64,000 nucleotides of DNA from Schlegelella_A sp038231215 (GCA_038231215.1 JBBRLS010000015.1:19098-83097); one strand, 5' to 3'; positions 8,431 to 18,009 are shown, counted from the first letter of the stretch. The notes: generated by a model not told the origin, from the sequence alone. Numbers and translations: made by a program.

Positions 8431-11400
8431 TCACTCTACGGGGCGGCGCAGGTCCAGGGTGTGCGGGAAATCCGGATTGGTGGTTTCGTTGGCAACCTTC
8501 ATGGCGCCCGGCGTGTGCCCGGTGCGGAAGAAGCGCCCCAGGCGACGCGCCTCGGCTTCGAGGGCGTTGATCGGAAACGTCGTGTAGTTGATGCCGCCCG
8601 GATGGGCCACGTGGTACTGGCAGCCGCCGAGCGAGCGGCCCATCCAGGTGTCGACGAGATCGATGACGAGCGGCACGTGCACGCCGATCGTCGGATGCAG
8701 CGCCGAGGGCGGGTTCCAGGCGCGATAGCGGATGCCGGCGGCGAACTCCCCCGGTGTGCCGGTCGGCTGCAGCGGCACGCGGCGGCCGTTGCAGGTGATG
8801 ACGTGGCGATCGCCGACCAGGCCGCTCGCCTTGATCTCGACGCGTTCGAGCGACGAGTCGACGTAGCGCGCCGTGCCGCCCGCCGTGCTTTCCTCGCCCA
8901 GCACGTGCCAGGGCTCGAGCGCCATGCGCAGCTCGACCTCGACGCCGGCGGCCGAGAAATCGCCGAGCAGCGGAAAGCGGAAGTTGAGGTGCGGCGCGAA
9001 CCACTCGAGCTCGACCGGATAGCCGAAGTCGCGCAGTTCCTCGACGACGTCGCGCAGGTCGCTCCACACGAAGTGCGGCAGCATGAAGCGATCGTGCAGC
9101 CCGGTGCCCCAGCGCGCCAGCCTTTCCGGCCGGTAAGGCTCGGCCCAGAAGCGGGCCACCAGCGAGCGCATGAGGAGCTGCTGGACCAGGCTCATGCGGG
9201 CATGCGGCGGCATCTCGAAGGCGCGCATCTCGAGCAGGCCGAGGCGGCCGGTCGTGCCGTCGGGCGAGTAGAGCTTGTCGATGCAGAACTCGGCGCGGTG
9301 CGTGTTGCCGGTGACGTCGACGAGCAGGTTGCGCAACAACCGGTCGATCAGCCAAGGCGGCGGCTGGCCGGCGCCCGGCCGGGTGGCACGACGCAATTCG
9401 GCGAACGCGATTTCGATCTCGTAGACCGAGTCGTTGCGCGCTTCGTCGACGCGCGGTGCCTGGCTGGTCGGGCCGACGAACATGCCCGAGAAGATGTAGC
9501 TGAGCGCCGGGTGGTTGTGCCAGTAGGCGATCATGCTGGCGAGCAGGTCGGGCCGGCGCAGGAAGGGCGAGTCCGATGTCGTCGCGCCGCCGAGCACGAA
9601 GTGGTTGCCGCCGCCGGTGCCGGTGTGGCGCCCGTCGAGCATGAACTTCTCGCTCATCAGCCGCGACTCGTGCGCCGCCTGGTAGAGATGCGTCGTCATG
9701 TCCACGAGCTCGCTCCAGCTCGATGTCGGCTGCACGTTGACCTCGATCACGCCGGGATCGGGCGTGACGCGCAGCACCTGCAGGCGCGGGTCGCGCGGCG
9801 GCTCGTAGCCTTCGAGGACGAGCGGCATCTGCATCGCGCGCGCCGTGTCTTCGACCGCGGCAACCAGATCGAGGTAGTCCTCGAGTTTCGTCGCGGGCGG
9901 CATGAAGACGTAGAGCCTGCCCTCGCGCGGCTCGGCACTGATCGCGGTGCGAACGACGAAGCCGGCCGACTCGAAAGGTGCGAGAGAGCGCGTCGCGGCC
10001 TTGTCGTGATCGACGACCGCGGTCGGCACACCCGCTGCCGATGGGCTGCCGACGTCGTGCGATCCGCTCGGCGTCGCATGCTCGGTGATGCCGCCTTCGG
10101 CCGGCTCCGCCGTGGCGTGCCATGCCACGTCGCCGCGACGGGCCGGCGCTGGCGGCGGCAAGGGGTCGAAGGCCTGTGTCGGGTCGGGCGGAAGCTGCCA
10201 CGGCATGTCGTCAGGAGCGGCCCACGGCAGCGAGTCGAGCGGCAGGCGATAGCCGATCGGTGAGTCGCCGGGAATCAGGTAGCAGCGGTTGTCGCGCAGG
10301 AACCAGGGGCTCGACTGCCATTGATCGGGCTGGCCCTCGTCGCGGCCGACCGGCAGGGCATATCCGACCGGCGCGTCGAGCCCGCGCTCGAAGACGCGGC
10401 GCAGGCGCGCGCGCTCCAGCTTGTCGGCGAGACGCGAGTCGAACGGCTCGACATTGCTGGCCAGCTTGCCTTCGCGCCAAAGGTAGTACCAGGTGTCCTC
10501 GAAGGCGGCGAAGACATGGCCTTCAGCGACGCCCAGCCGCACCGCCAGGCGATGCAGGAACTCGCGCGCGGTCTCGGGCGTGGCGCCGTGATCGTCATGC
10601 TCGTCGGCGAAGAGGGCCGGGTCGTGCCAGACCGGCAAGCCGTCCTTGCGCCAGTAGAGGTTGAGCGACCAGCGCGGCAGCTGCTCCCCCGGGTACCACT
10701 TGCCCTGACCGAAGTGCAGCAGGCCGCCGTGGCCGTACTTCTGGCGCAGTCGCTCCATCAGGTCGACGCTGAGCAGCCGCTTGGTCGGGCCGACGGCCTC
10801 GGTGTTCCATTCGCCGCCTTCGCGGTCGTCGACCGAGACGAAGGTCGGCTCGCCACCTTGCGTGAGGCGCACGTCGAGGCGCGCCAGGTCGGCATCGACG
10901 CGCTTGCCGAGCGCATCGATGGCGTCCCATCGCGCGTCGGTATAGGGCAGCGTGACGCGCGGCGCTTCCCAGATGCGACGCACCGACATGTGGTGCTCGA
11001 AGGTCGTCTCGCAGGGCTCGATCTCGCCGCTGATCGGCGCCGCCGAAGAAGGCTCGGGCGAGCAGGCGAGCGGGATGTGACCTTCGCCCGCATAAAGACC
11101 CGAAGTCGGGTCGAGGCCGATCCAGCCGGCGCCCGGCAGGTAGACCTCGCACCAGGCGTGCAGGTCGGTGAAGTCGATCTCGGTGCCGCTCGGACCGTCG
11201 AGCGACTTGACGTCGCTCTTGAGCTGGATCAGGTAGCCGGAGACGAAGCGCGCGGCCAGCCCCAGGTGGCGCAGCAACTGCACGAGCAGCCAGCCGCTGT
11301 CGCGACACGAGCCGCTGCCGTTGGTCAGGGTCAGCTCGGGCGTCTGCACGCCCGGCTCCATGCGGATCAGGTAGGCGATGTCCCGCTGCAGTCGCTGGTT

Positions 11401-11844
11401 GAGAGCGACCAGGAATCCGTTGGTCGGCTTCTCGCTGATGTCGATGCTCGCCAGGTACTCGGCGAAGCGCGGCGTCGCCGGCGCCTTCTGCAGGTAGGGC
11501 GCAAGCTCGACGCGCAACTCGGGCTCGTAGGCAAAGGGAAACTTCTCGGCGCTGGGCTCGAGGAAGAAGTCGAACGGGTTGAGAACCGCCATCTCGCAAA
11601 CGAGATCGATCTCGATGCGCAGGAAGCTCGTGACATCGGGGAAGACCAGTCGAGCCAGGTAGTTGGCCTGCGGATCCTGCTGCCAGTTGACGAAATGCTT
11701 GACCGGCTCGACGCGCATCGAGTAGCTGAGGATGCGCGTGCGCGAATGCGGCGCCGGCTTCAGGCGCACGACCTGCGGCCCGAGGTGGATCGGCCGGTCG
11801 TACTTGTAGTGCGTGACGTGATTGAGGGCGACGTGGATCGACAT
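8431..11844 (-). CDS. Transglutaminase / DUF2126 fusion protein
   Basis: An 1137-residue cytoplasmic protein. Residues 1 to about 290 are a transglutaminase-like domain with the Cys of GSGSCRDSGWLL, the His of DLHAWCEVYLPG and the Asp of GLDPTSGLYAG. The remaining ~840 residues are the DUF2126 region, including the TQGGEPTFVSVDDREGGEWN segment, GQGKWYPGEQLPRW, EVNVQPTSSW and GTGGGNHFVLGG. DUF2126 recalls glutamine-synthetase-like amidoligase folds, so one chain may carry both ligase and hydrolase sites. It sits between the alpha-E gene and the ATP-grasp/alpha-E fusion, 41 bases after the former. The exact reaction is not known for the family. Confidence 0.9.
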   Translation of the reverse strand: MSIHVALNHVTHYKYDRPIHLGPQVVRLKPAPHSRTRILSYSMRVEPVKHFVNWQQDPQANYLARLVFPDVTSFLRIEIDLVCEMAVLNPFDFFLEPSAEKFPFAYEPELRVELAPYLQKAPATPRFAEYLASIDISEKPTNGFLVALNQRLQRDIAYLIRMEPGVQTPELTLTNGSGSCRDSGWLLVQLLRHLGLAARFVSGYLIQLKSDVKSLDGPSGTEIDFTDLHAWCEVYLPGAGWIGLDPTSGLYAGEGHIPLACSPEPSSAAPISGEIEPCETTFEHHMSVRRIWEAPRVTLPYTDARWDAIDALGKRVDADLARLDVRLTQGGEPTFVSVDDREGGEWNTEAVGPTKRLLSVDLMERLRQKYGHGGLLHFGQGKWYPGEQLPRWSLNLYWRKDGLPVWHDPALFADEHDDHGATPETAREFLHRLAVRLGVAEGHVFAAFEDTWYYLWREGKLASNVEPFDSRLADKLERARLRRVFERGLDAPVGYALPVGRDEGQPDQWQSSPWFLRDNRCYLIPGDSPIGYRLPLDSLPWAAPDDMPWQLPPDPTQAFDPLPPPAPARRGDVAWHATAEPAEGGITEHATPSGSHDVGSPSAAGVPTAVVDHDKAATRSLAPFESAGFVVRTAISAEPREGRLYVFMPPATKLEDYLDLVAAVEDTARAMQMPLVLEGYEPPRDPRLQVLRVTPDPGVIEVNVQPTSSWSELVDMTTHLYQAAHESRLMSEKFMLDGRHTGTGGGNHFVLGGATTSDSPFLRRPDLLASMIAYWHNHPALSYIFSGMFVGPTSQAPRVDEARNDSVYEIEIAFAELRRATRPGAGQPPPWLIDRLLRNLLVDVTGNTHRAEFCIDKLYSPDGTTGRLGLLEMRAFEMPPHARMSLVQQLLMRSLVARFWAEPYRPERLARWGTGLHDRFMLPHFVWSDLRDVVEELRDFGYPVELEWFAPHLNFRFPLLGDFSAAGVEVELRMALEPWHVLGEESTAGGTARYVDSSLERVEIKASGLVGDRHVITCNGRRVPLQPTGTPGEFAAGIRYRAWNPPSALHPTIGVHVPLVIDLVDTWMGRSLGGCQYHVAHPGGINYTTFPINALEAEARRLGRFFRTGHTPGAMKVANETTNPDFPHTLDLRRPVE

Positions 11845-11885
11845 GAAGGTTCCGGTTCCTTGACCCTGTCAGACAGAAGCCGGCC

Positions 11886-12929
11886 TCATGCCGCGACCGG
11901 GACGAGGAAGTCGCGGCTGATGCCGGCCCCGAGCGCGTTGACGCGCTCGAGAAACTGCGTCAGGTAAGCATGCAGGCCGGTGGCCAGGATCTCGTCGATG
12001 CGCCCGTATTGCAGGTCGGCGTCGAGCCGGCCGGCCAGGCGCAGCGTGTCCTTCGACTGCTCGTTGGCGACCCGGTGCAGGTTGGACACGACCTCGTGCA
12101 TGCAGGCGGCGAGCGACCTCGGCATGTCGGGGCGCAGGATCAGCAACTCGGCCACGCGCTCCGGGCGGATGACGTTGCGATAGACCTTGCGATAGACCTC
12201 GAAGCCGGAGACCGAGCGCAGCACCGCCGACCAGTGATAGAAATCGAACTCGACGTCCTTGCCGTTGCCCTCGGCCGCGCTCTCGCCCGCTGCCGCACCC
12301 TGCGACTCGGACTGTGACTGCGCCTGGCGCGCGCCGAAGCCCGCGCCCGCGCCGACGCCGAAGAACTCGCCGGCCGCCGAATGGAACTTGACGTCGAGCA
12401 GGCGCGCCGTGTTGTCGGCGCGCTCGAGAAAGCTGCCGATGCGCAGGAAGTGGAAGGCCTGATCCTGCAGCATCGTGCCCACCGTCACGCCGCGCGACAG
12501 GTGCGAGCGGAACTTGACCCACTCGAAGGCCTCGCCGGGACTGCGCTCGAACGCGTCGGTCGCGACCATGCGCTGGAACTCGAGCCAGGTCTGGTTCTGC
12601 GTCTCCCAGACCTCGGTGGTCAGCGTGCCGCGCACGGCGCGCGCGTTCTCCCGCGCCGCCATCAGGCAACTGCGGATCGACGAGCCGTTCTCGGCGTCGC
12701 TCACCATGTAGTCCATGACGCTTTTCGGCGTGACCGCGCCGCAGCGCTTGGCGAAGTCGCCGCTCAGCTCGCTGATGCTGAGCAGGCCGCGCCAGCCGCG
12801 CTCGGCCGCGCCTTCGGACTGCGGCAACAGCGACATCTGGTAGTTGACGTCGAGCATGCGTGCGGTGTTCTCCGCGCGCTCCATGTAGCGGGCCATCCAG
12901 AACAGGTGATCGGCAGTGCGCGACAGCAC
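11886..12929 (-). CDS. Alpha-E domain-containing protein (DUF403)
   Basis: A 347-residue, mainly helical protein of the alpha-E family, recognised by LSRTADHLFWMARYMERAEN at the N-terminus and the repeated arrangement of RADNTARLLDVKFH. A Gln/Ala/Gly-rich, probably disordered insert lies near residues 190-225. Alpha-E proteins accompany circularly permuted ATP-grasp enzymes and are thought to assist peptide ligation; no catalytic residues are established. The start is a GTG at 12929 preceded by GGAGGA, a very strong ribosome site. It follows the ATP-grasp gene by 97 bases, and that gap is filled by a palindromic repeat element. Confidence 0.92.
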   Translation of the reverse strand: MLSRTADHLFWMARYMERAENTARMLDVNYQMSLLPQSEGAAERGWRGLLSISELSGDFAKRCGAVTPKSVMDYMVSDAENGSSIRSCLMAARENARAVRGTLTTEVWETQNQTWLEFQRMVATDAFERSPGEAFEWVKFRSHLSRGVTVGTMLQDQAFHFLRIGSFLERADNTARLLDVKFHSAAGEFFGVGAGAGFGARQAQSQSESQGAAAGESAAEGNGKDVEFDFYHWSAVLRSVSGFEVYRKVYRNVIRPERVAELLILRPDMPRSLAACMHEVVSNLHRVANEQSKDTLRLAGRLDADLQYGRIDEILATGLHAYLTQFLERVNALGAGISRDFLVPVAA

Positions 12930-12944
12930 GATTAATTCCTCCGC

Positions 12945-13020
12945 CCCGGCCTGCCGCCGGGCCGCCCCAAGGCAGGCCGCACCCCCTCGGGGGGCAGCGA
13001 ACGGAGTGAGCGTGGGGGTC
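12945..13020. repeat. GC-rich palindromic intergenic repeat
   Basis: The 97-base gap between the ATP-grasp and alpha-E genes is almost entirely inverted repeats. CGGCCTGCC (12947-12955) pairs with GGCAGGCCG (12971-12979), and CCCCC/GGGGG around 12982-12994 forms a second hairpin. The sequence AGCGAACGGAGTGAGCGTGGGGG that follows resembles dispersed elements often seen between genes in Burkholderiales. It could act as an mRNA stabiliser or attenuator inside the operon, or be a parasitic repeat. There is only one copy in this window, so dispersal is inferred from memory of other genomes. Confidence 0.6.
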
Positions 13021-13026
13021 TCATGA

Positions 13027-14463
13027 CTAGTCCTCGAGAATCCAGGTGTCTTTCGTGCCGCCGCCCTGCGACGAGTTGACGACCAGGGAGCCCTCCTTCA
13101 GCGCTACGCGAGTCAGCCCGCCCGGCACCATCTGCACCGACTTGCCCGAGAGCACGAAGGGGCGCAGGTCGATGTGGCGCGGCGCGATGCCGCTCTCCAC
13201 GTATGTCGGGCAGGTCGACAGCGCCAGCGTCGGCTGGGCGATATAGCGCGCCGGGTCGTTCTTCAGCGCGGCGCGGAAGTCCTCGATCTCCGCCTTGGTC
13301 GCGGCCGGGCCGACCAGCATGCCGTAGCCGCCCGCGCCGTGCACTTCCTTCACGACCAGCTCGCCAAGGTGGTCGAGCACGTAGGCGAGGTCGTCGGCCT
13401 CGCGGCACACGTAGGTGGGCACGTTGGCGAGGACCGGCTTTTCGCCGAGATAGAACTCGATCATCTTCGGCACGTACGGATAGATCGACTTGTCGTCGGC
13501 GACGCCCGTGCCGATCGCGTTGGACAGCGTGACGTTGCCAGCCCGATAGGCCGAGAGCAGACCGGCGCAGCCGAGGGTGGAGTCGGCGCGAAAGGCGAGC
13601 GGGTCGAGAAAGTCGTCGTCGACGCGGCGATAGATGACATCGACGCGCTTCGGCCCTTGCGTCGTGCGCATGTAGACGAAGTTGTCGTCGACGAAAAGAT
13701 CCTGTCCCTCGACCAGCTCGATGCCCATCTGCTGCGCCAGGAAGGCGTGCTCGAAGTAGGCGCTGTTGTACATGCCGGGCGTGAGCACGACGACGGTCGG
13801 ATCGTTGACCGCGGCCGGCGCCACCGAACGCAGCGTCTCGAGCAGCAGGTCGGGATAGTGGGCGACCGGCGCGACGCGGTGCCGGCTGAACAGCTCGGGA
13901 AAGAGCCGCATCATCATCTTGCGGTTCTCGAGCATGTAGCTCACGCCGCTGGGCACGCGCAAGTTGTCCTCGAGCACGTAGTAGCTGCCGCTGCCGTCCG
14001 GGTTGGCGGCGCGCACGATGTCGATGCCGGCGATGTGCGAGTAGATGCCACCGGGCACATCGACGTTGAGCATCTCGTTGCGGAACTGGGCGTTGCCGAC
14101 GATGTGCTCGGCCGGCACGACGCCGGCGCGCATGATGTCCTGGCCGTGGTAGACGTCGTGGATGAAGCGGTTCAGGGCGGTGACGCGCTGGCGCAGCCCG
14201 CGCTCCATCTCGCGCCATTCGTGCGCCGGAATCACGCGCGGGATGAGGTCGAAGGGGATCAGGCGCTCGGTGCCGTCGCCGTCCTCGTCTTTCGCGCCGT
14301 AGACGGCGAAGGTGATGCCGACGCGCCGGAAGATGACCTCGGCCTCTTCGCGGCGCGAGTGCATCACCTGCGGCGGCTGTTCGGCAAGCCAGCGGTCGTA
14401 GCCGCGGTAGTGCTCGCGAACCGTACCGCCCTCGCCCCGCATCTCGTCGAAGCCCAGTGCCAT
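13027..14463 (-). CDS. Circularly permuted type 2 ATP-grasp protein
   Basis: A 478-residue stand-alone member of the same ATP-grasp family (COG2308) that is fused to alpha-E at 5897-8347. Shared signatures include TFAVYGAKDED, LNRFIHDVYHGQDI, VLEDNLRVPSGVSYMLENR, VLTPGMYNSAYFEHAFLAQQ, RRVDDDFLDPLAFR, LVVKEVHGAGGYGMLVGP and the C-terminal QGGGTKDTWILED. It is predicted to activate a carboxylate with ATP and join it to an amine, probably on a peptide. The ATG at 14463 follows GGAGGCGTTCGA, a strong ribosome site, and heads the five-gene cluster that continues to the transglutaminase at 5000. Confidence 0.92.
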   Translation of the reverse strand: MALGFDEMRGEGGTVREHYRGYDRWLAEQPPQVMHSRREEAEVIFRRVGITFAVYGAKDEDGDGTERLIPFDLIPRVIPAHEWREMERGLRQRVTALNRFIHDVYHGQDIMRAGVVPAEHIVGNAQFRNEMLNVDVPGGIYSHIAGIDIVRAANPDGSGSYYVLEDNLRVPSGVSYMLENRKMMMRLFPELFSRHRVAPVAHYPDLLLETLRSVAPAAVNDPTVVVLTPGMYNSAYFEHAFLAQQMGIELVEGQDLFVDDNFVYMRTTQGPKRVDVIYRRVDDDFLDPLAFRADSTLGCAGLLSAYRAGNVTLSNAIGTGVADDKSIYPYVPKMIEFYLGEKPVLANVPTYVCREADDLAYVLDHLGELVVKEVHGAGGYGMLVGPAATKAEIEDFRAALKNDPARYIAQPTLALSTCPTYVESGIAPRHIDLRPFVLSGKSVQMVPGGLTRVALKEGSLVVNSSQGGGTKDTWILED

Positions 14464-14546
14464 TCGAACGCCTCCGTGGCCGGAGGGTAGCAAAGTCCGC
14501 GCCACCGGCGGCGGCGGGCCCTTGCGAGTCGACCCGGGCGCGGTGC

Positions 14547-14942
14547 TCAGGCCTCGTCGGCTTCGGCGCCCTCGGCGACCGCTTCGACTTCGGCGTCGCC
14601 GTCTGACGAGGCCGCTTCTTCCTTGGCCGCGGCGGCAGCCTTTTGCGCCTTGGTGGTCCGCTTCGCCTTGACGGGCGTTGGTGGCTCGGGAACCGGAGGC
14701 ATGGCCGCGAGGACCGCGGCGGCGGCCTCTTCCCGGACGTGAACGATCTCGGCCTGACGCAGCGCGATTTCGATGCGCGGCCGCCAGGTCGCGTTGAGTG
14801 CCTTGTTGCCGAGCGAGTTCTTCGCCGAGCCGATGTAGCTCTCGAGTTCGGCCACCGACAAGCGGTCGAGCTTGGCGAACAACGCCGTCTGCTCGTCGCT
14901 GGTGAAGGGGTCCATCGGGGCCGTGACGGTGTCTTTGTGCAT
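14547..14942 (-). CDS. Hypothetical Ala/Glu-rich protein (131 aa)
   Basis: Residues 10-75 look like a folded helical domain (DPFTSDEQTALFAKLDRLSV, then ESYIGSAKNSLGNKALNATW). The C-terminal third is a low-complexity Lys/Ala then Asp/Glu-rich tail (KRTTKAQKAAAAAKEEAASS), probably disordered. No signal peptide. The start could also be the internal ATG nine codons in (14915). It lies 83 bases upstream of the ATP-grasp gene on the same strand, so it may share that transcript. No family is recognised. Confidence 0.6.
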   Translation of the reverse strand: MHKDTVTAPMDPFTSDEQTALFAKLDRLSVAELESYIGSAKNSLGNKALNATWRPRIEIALRQAEIVHVREEAAAAVLAAMPPVPEPPTPVKAKRTTKAQKAAAAAKEEAASSDGDAEVEAVAEGAEADEA

Positions 14943-15029
14943 TGGCGGAGCTTAGTCGCATTCGCGAAAGGCGCCTGCCGATTGACCTTTCGCTCCGAAG
15001 GCCGGCCGGCGTACCGTGCTCCAAGCAGC

Positions 15030-17468
15030 TCAGGGCACGGCCGACGCCGCCGCTGCATGCCAGTAGTGCCGGTGCGTGTCCCGCTCGCAGGAGCCGGCCG
15101 CCGGCCCGGCCGCGGGCCATTGCCAGGCGCCGCATGCCGGACTGGCAACGATGGCGATGCCACGCTCGCGATAGCGCTGAAGAACGTCGGGTGCCGGGTG
15201 GCCGAAGCGATTCCGGTAGCCGGCCTGGAAGACGGCGATCCTCGGCGCCACCGCGTCGAGAAAGATCGCCGACGACGAGGTGCGGCTGCCGTGATGCGGC
15301 GCGATCAGCAGGTCGCTCTGCAGGCCGCTGCCGTGTTCGGCGACGAGCAACGCTTCCTGCTCGCGCTCGATGTCGCCGGTGAGCAGCGCGCTGCGCCCGC
15401 CGCCGGAAACCCGGACGACGCAGGACATGGCGTTCGGCTTCTGCGTTCGCTCGTAGTCGCTGGCGACCGGACGCAGCACGACGAAGTCGACGCCGTCCCA
15501 GCGCCAGTGCTGCCCTGCCTGGCAACGCAATACCTGCTTTGCGGCGGCGAGGATCGGATGGCCAGGCTCGAGCGAGCTGGAAAGCGCATCGACGGCGAGA
15601 GCGCCCAGCACGGCCTTGGCGCCACCGACGTGATCGAGGTCGCGGTGACTGAGCACGAGCAGGTCGACGTGCTCGTCGCCGCGTGCCCGCAAGAGCGGCA
15701 CCAGCACGCGCTGGCCGGCGTCGCTCTCGCGCGAATACTGCGGGCCGGCGTCGAAGAGCAGCACATGCGATCGCGTTCGAACGAGCACCGCCATGCCCTG
15801 GCCGATGTCGGCGGCAACGAGGTCGAAGCTGCCTTCGGCCGGCAGCTCGCGAGGCGGCAGCAGCAAGGCCAGCGCCAGCGGCAAGGCGAGTAATCGGGCG
15901 CGCCACGGCAGCGGCAACACGAGCAGCGCGGCGGCAGCGAGACCGGCGAGCTGCGCCCAGGCCGGCGCCGCGGGAACGACCCAGACGGCGCCGGGAATCG
16001 CAGCGAGCCAGGTCAGGTATGCGTTCAGCGCCTGCACCACACTGCCGCCCAGCCACCAGAGCGGCGCGGCGACGATGCCGAGCAGCGCGAGCGGCGTGAC
16101 GAGCAGGGTCACGACCGGGATGGCGACGAGGTTGGCGAGAAAGCCGACGATCGAGACTTGCTGGAAGAAGACGAGGGTCAGCGGCGTCAGCCCGAGCGTC
16201 GCGATCACTTGCGTACGCAGGTCGGCGCGCACGTGGGCGAAAGCACGCTGCGGCCAGCCGCGCCATCCGGGTGGCGGCGCCGGGGTGGACGGAGCCGACT
16301 CCGTCGCCGACGACGAGGCCATGAGCAGGCCGACCGCCATGAACGACAGCCAGAAGCCGGCTTGCGTCAGCGCCCAGGGGTCGAGCGCGGTGACGACCGC
16401 GGCGGCGGCGAGCAGCACGAGCAACCAGGGCCAGCGCACGCCGGCGACCTGCAGGAGCGTCACCGTGGCGAGCATCCAGACCGTGCGCTGCGAAGGCACG
16501 CCCCAGCCCGAGAAGAACGCATAGGCGGTCGCCGCGACGAGGCCGCCCCAGCGTCCGGCGGTCTGCGCCGGCAGAGCAAGCGTCGCCCGTGCACTGCGCC
16601 GCCAGAGTGCGGCCAGGCCGAGGCCGGCGAGCCACGCAAACATCGTGACGTGCAGCCCGCTGATCGACATGAGGTGGGCCACGCCGGTGTTGCGGAACAG
16701 GTCCCAGTCCTCGCGCTCGATGGCGCCCTGGTCGCCGACTGCAAGCGCGGCGAGCACGCCGGCGGCGCGCCGGTCGGCGACCTGCGCGTAGATCGCATCG
16801 CGCACCCGCTGACGCAGGCGCTCGACCGGAAATCCTGCCCTCTCCCCGAGCATCAGCGGCGCCGGCGCGTCGCGCACGTAGCCGGTGGCGCGCAGGCCCT
16901 GCTCGAAGAGCTGCAGTTCGTAGTCGAAGCCGTGCGGATTGAGGTTGCCGTGCGGCCGGCGCAGACGCACCGCGAAGCGCCAGCGTTGCCCGGCGCGCAG
17001 TTCGCGCTGCGGCTGCGAAAGGGTCGCGTCTTCGTGAAAGCCGTTGTACCAGCCGAGGGCGATGCGCTGCGGCAAGACCGCGCCTTCGCGTTGCCGCGAA
17101 TCGGCATCGAGCTCGAAGCGAAAGCGCAAGCCGCTCGGCCCTTGTTGCGGCAAGCTGGCGACGACGCCGGTGACGACGAGGTCGGCGCCTTCGAGCTCGG
17201 GGGCGAGCGCCTCGTCGAGACGAACCGCGGCCTGCCAGCCGGTCACGGCAAAGCCGGCGAGCAGCGCTCCGGCGACCGCAAAGCCTGTCCCGAGGACACG
17301 GACACGTCGGAGCGCGAACCCCGCAGCCAGGGCGATCAGCGCGGCAAGCGCCAGCGCGAGGTACGACGCAAACGGCAGGAGCGAGCGTTCCTGGAGCTGA
17401 ATCGCGGCGCCGGCCAGCCACGCCAGCAGCAGCGCCGCAAGGCGGCGTCCGGTGGCCGGTGCTCGCAT
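15030..17468 (-). CDS. comEC: DNA internalization-related competence protein ComEC/Rec2
   Basis: An 812-residue inner-membrane channel protein for uptake of transforming single-stranded DNA. The N-terminus has two membrane helices and a soluble OB-like (DUF4131) domain, the middle is the multi-helix competence domain (SISGLHVTMFAWLAGLGLAA and many following helices), and the last ~270 residues are a metallo-beta-lactamase-like domain with DIGQGMAVLV, FDAGPQ and the metal motif LSHRDLDHVGG. The ATG at 17468 (MRAPATGRRL, then a hydrophobic helix) was preferred to one 22 codons earlier because that extension would overlap the divergent RidA gene start. The gene suggests natural competence; no other com gene is in the window. 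Confidence 0.92.
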   Translation of the reverse strand: MRAPATGRRLAALLLAWLAGAAIQLQERSLLPFASYLALALAALIALAAGFALRRVRVLGTGFAVAGALLAGFAVTGWQAAVRLDEALAPELEGADLVVTGVVASLPQQGPSGLRFRFELDADSRQREGAVLPQRIALGWYNGFHEDATLSQPQRELRAGQRWRFAVRLRRPHGNLNPHGFDYELQLFEQGLRATGYVRDAPAPLMLGERAGFPVERLRQRVRDAIYAQVADRRAAGVLAALAVGDQGAIEREDWDLFRNTGVAHLMSISGLHVTMFAWLAGLGLAALWRRSARATLALPAQTAGRWGGLVAATAYAFFSGWGVPSQRTVWMLATVTLLQVAGVRWPWLLVLLAAAAVVTALDPWALTQAGFWLSFMAVGLLMASSSATESAPSTPAPPPGWRGWPQRAFAHVRADLRTQVIATLGLTPLTLVFFQQVSIVGFLANLVAIPVVTLLVTPLALLGIVAAPLWWLGGSVVQALNAYLTWLAAIPGAVWVVPAAPAWAQLAGLAAAALLVLPLPWRARLLALPLALALLLPPRELPAEGSFDLVAADIGQGMAVLVRTRSHVLLFDAGPQYSRESDAGQRVLVPLLRARGDEHVDLLVLSHRDLDHVGGAKAVLGALAVDALSSSLEPGHPILAAAKQVLRCQAGQHWRWDGVDFVVLRPVASDYERTQKPNAMSCVVRVSGGGRSALLTGDIEREQEALLVAEHGSGLQSDLLIAPHHGSRTSSSAIFLDAVAPRIAVFQAGYRNRFGHPAPDVLQRYRERGIAIVASPACGAWQWPAAGPAAGSCERDTHRHYWHAAAASAVP

Positions 17469-17532
17469 CGGCCAAAGTGTAGGCGCGGGCGAGGTGTACG
17501 ATTTACCTTCGACGTCCGGGCCCAAAAATTCC

Positions 17533-18009
17533 ATGTCTTCGATCTACGACCGCCTGACCGACCTCGACATTTCGCTGCCGCCGCTCGCCATTCCGGCAGG
17601 CGCCTACGTGCCTTTCGTGCGCAGTGGCAACCTGGTCTTTCTGTCCGGCCACATCGCCAAGCGCGACGGCAAGGTCTGGGTCGGCCAGCTCGGCCGCGAC
17701 ATGACGACGGCCACCGGCAAGAAGGCGGCGCGCGCCGTCGCGGTCGATCTGCTCGGCACGTTGCACGCCGCCGTCGGCGACCTCGACAAGATCGAGCGCA
17801 TCGTGCGCATCACGAGCCTCGTCAACAGCGCGCCCGACTTCACCGAGCACCACCTCGTCACCAATGGCTGCTCGGAGCTGTTCGGCGAGGTCTTTGCCGA
17901 GAAGGGCGCGCATGCGCGCAGCGCCTACGGCGTCGCGCAACTACCGCTCGGCGCCTGCGTCGAGATCGAGCTGATCGCACAGGTCGCCGGCTCCGCGCAC
18001 GGCGAATGA
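17533..18009 (+). CDS. RidA family protein (YjgF/YER057c/UK114)
   Basis: A 158-residue member of the RidA superfamily. The core reads FVRSGNLVFLSGHIAKRDGK, then RIVRITSLVNSAPDFTEHHL and a C-terminal strand region PLGACVEIELIAQV. Canonical RidA hydrolyses reactive enamine/imine intermediates released by PLP enzymes. This subgroup is longer than E. coli RidA (about 128 aa), carries an insert before helix 2, and lacks the standard catalytic Arg context, so its substrate is uncertain. It overlaps dsbB by ATGA and is divergent from comEC. Confidence 0.88.
   Translation: MSSIYDRLTDLDISLPPLAIPAGAYVPFVRSGNLVFLSGHIAKRDGKVWVGQLGRDMTTATGKKAARAVAVDLLGTLHAAVGDLDKIERIVRITSLVNSAPDFTEHHLVTNGCSELFGEVFAEKGAHARSAYGVAQLPLGACVEIELIAQVAGSAHGE

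Noticed and set aside
4862..8587. A 1241-codon plus-strand frame opposite the transglutaminase and ATP-grasp genes
   Set aside because: Arg/Gly/Val-rich with no recognisable fold, and fully antisense to well-supported genes.
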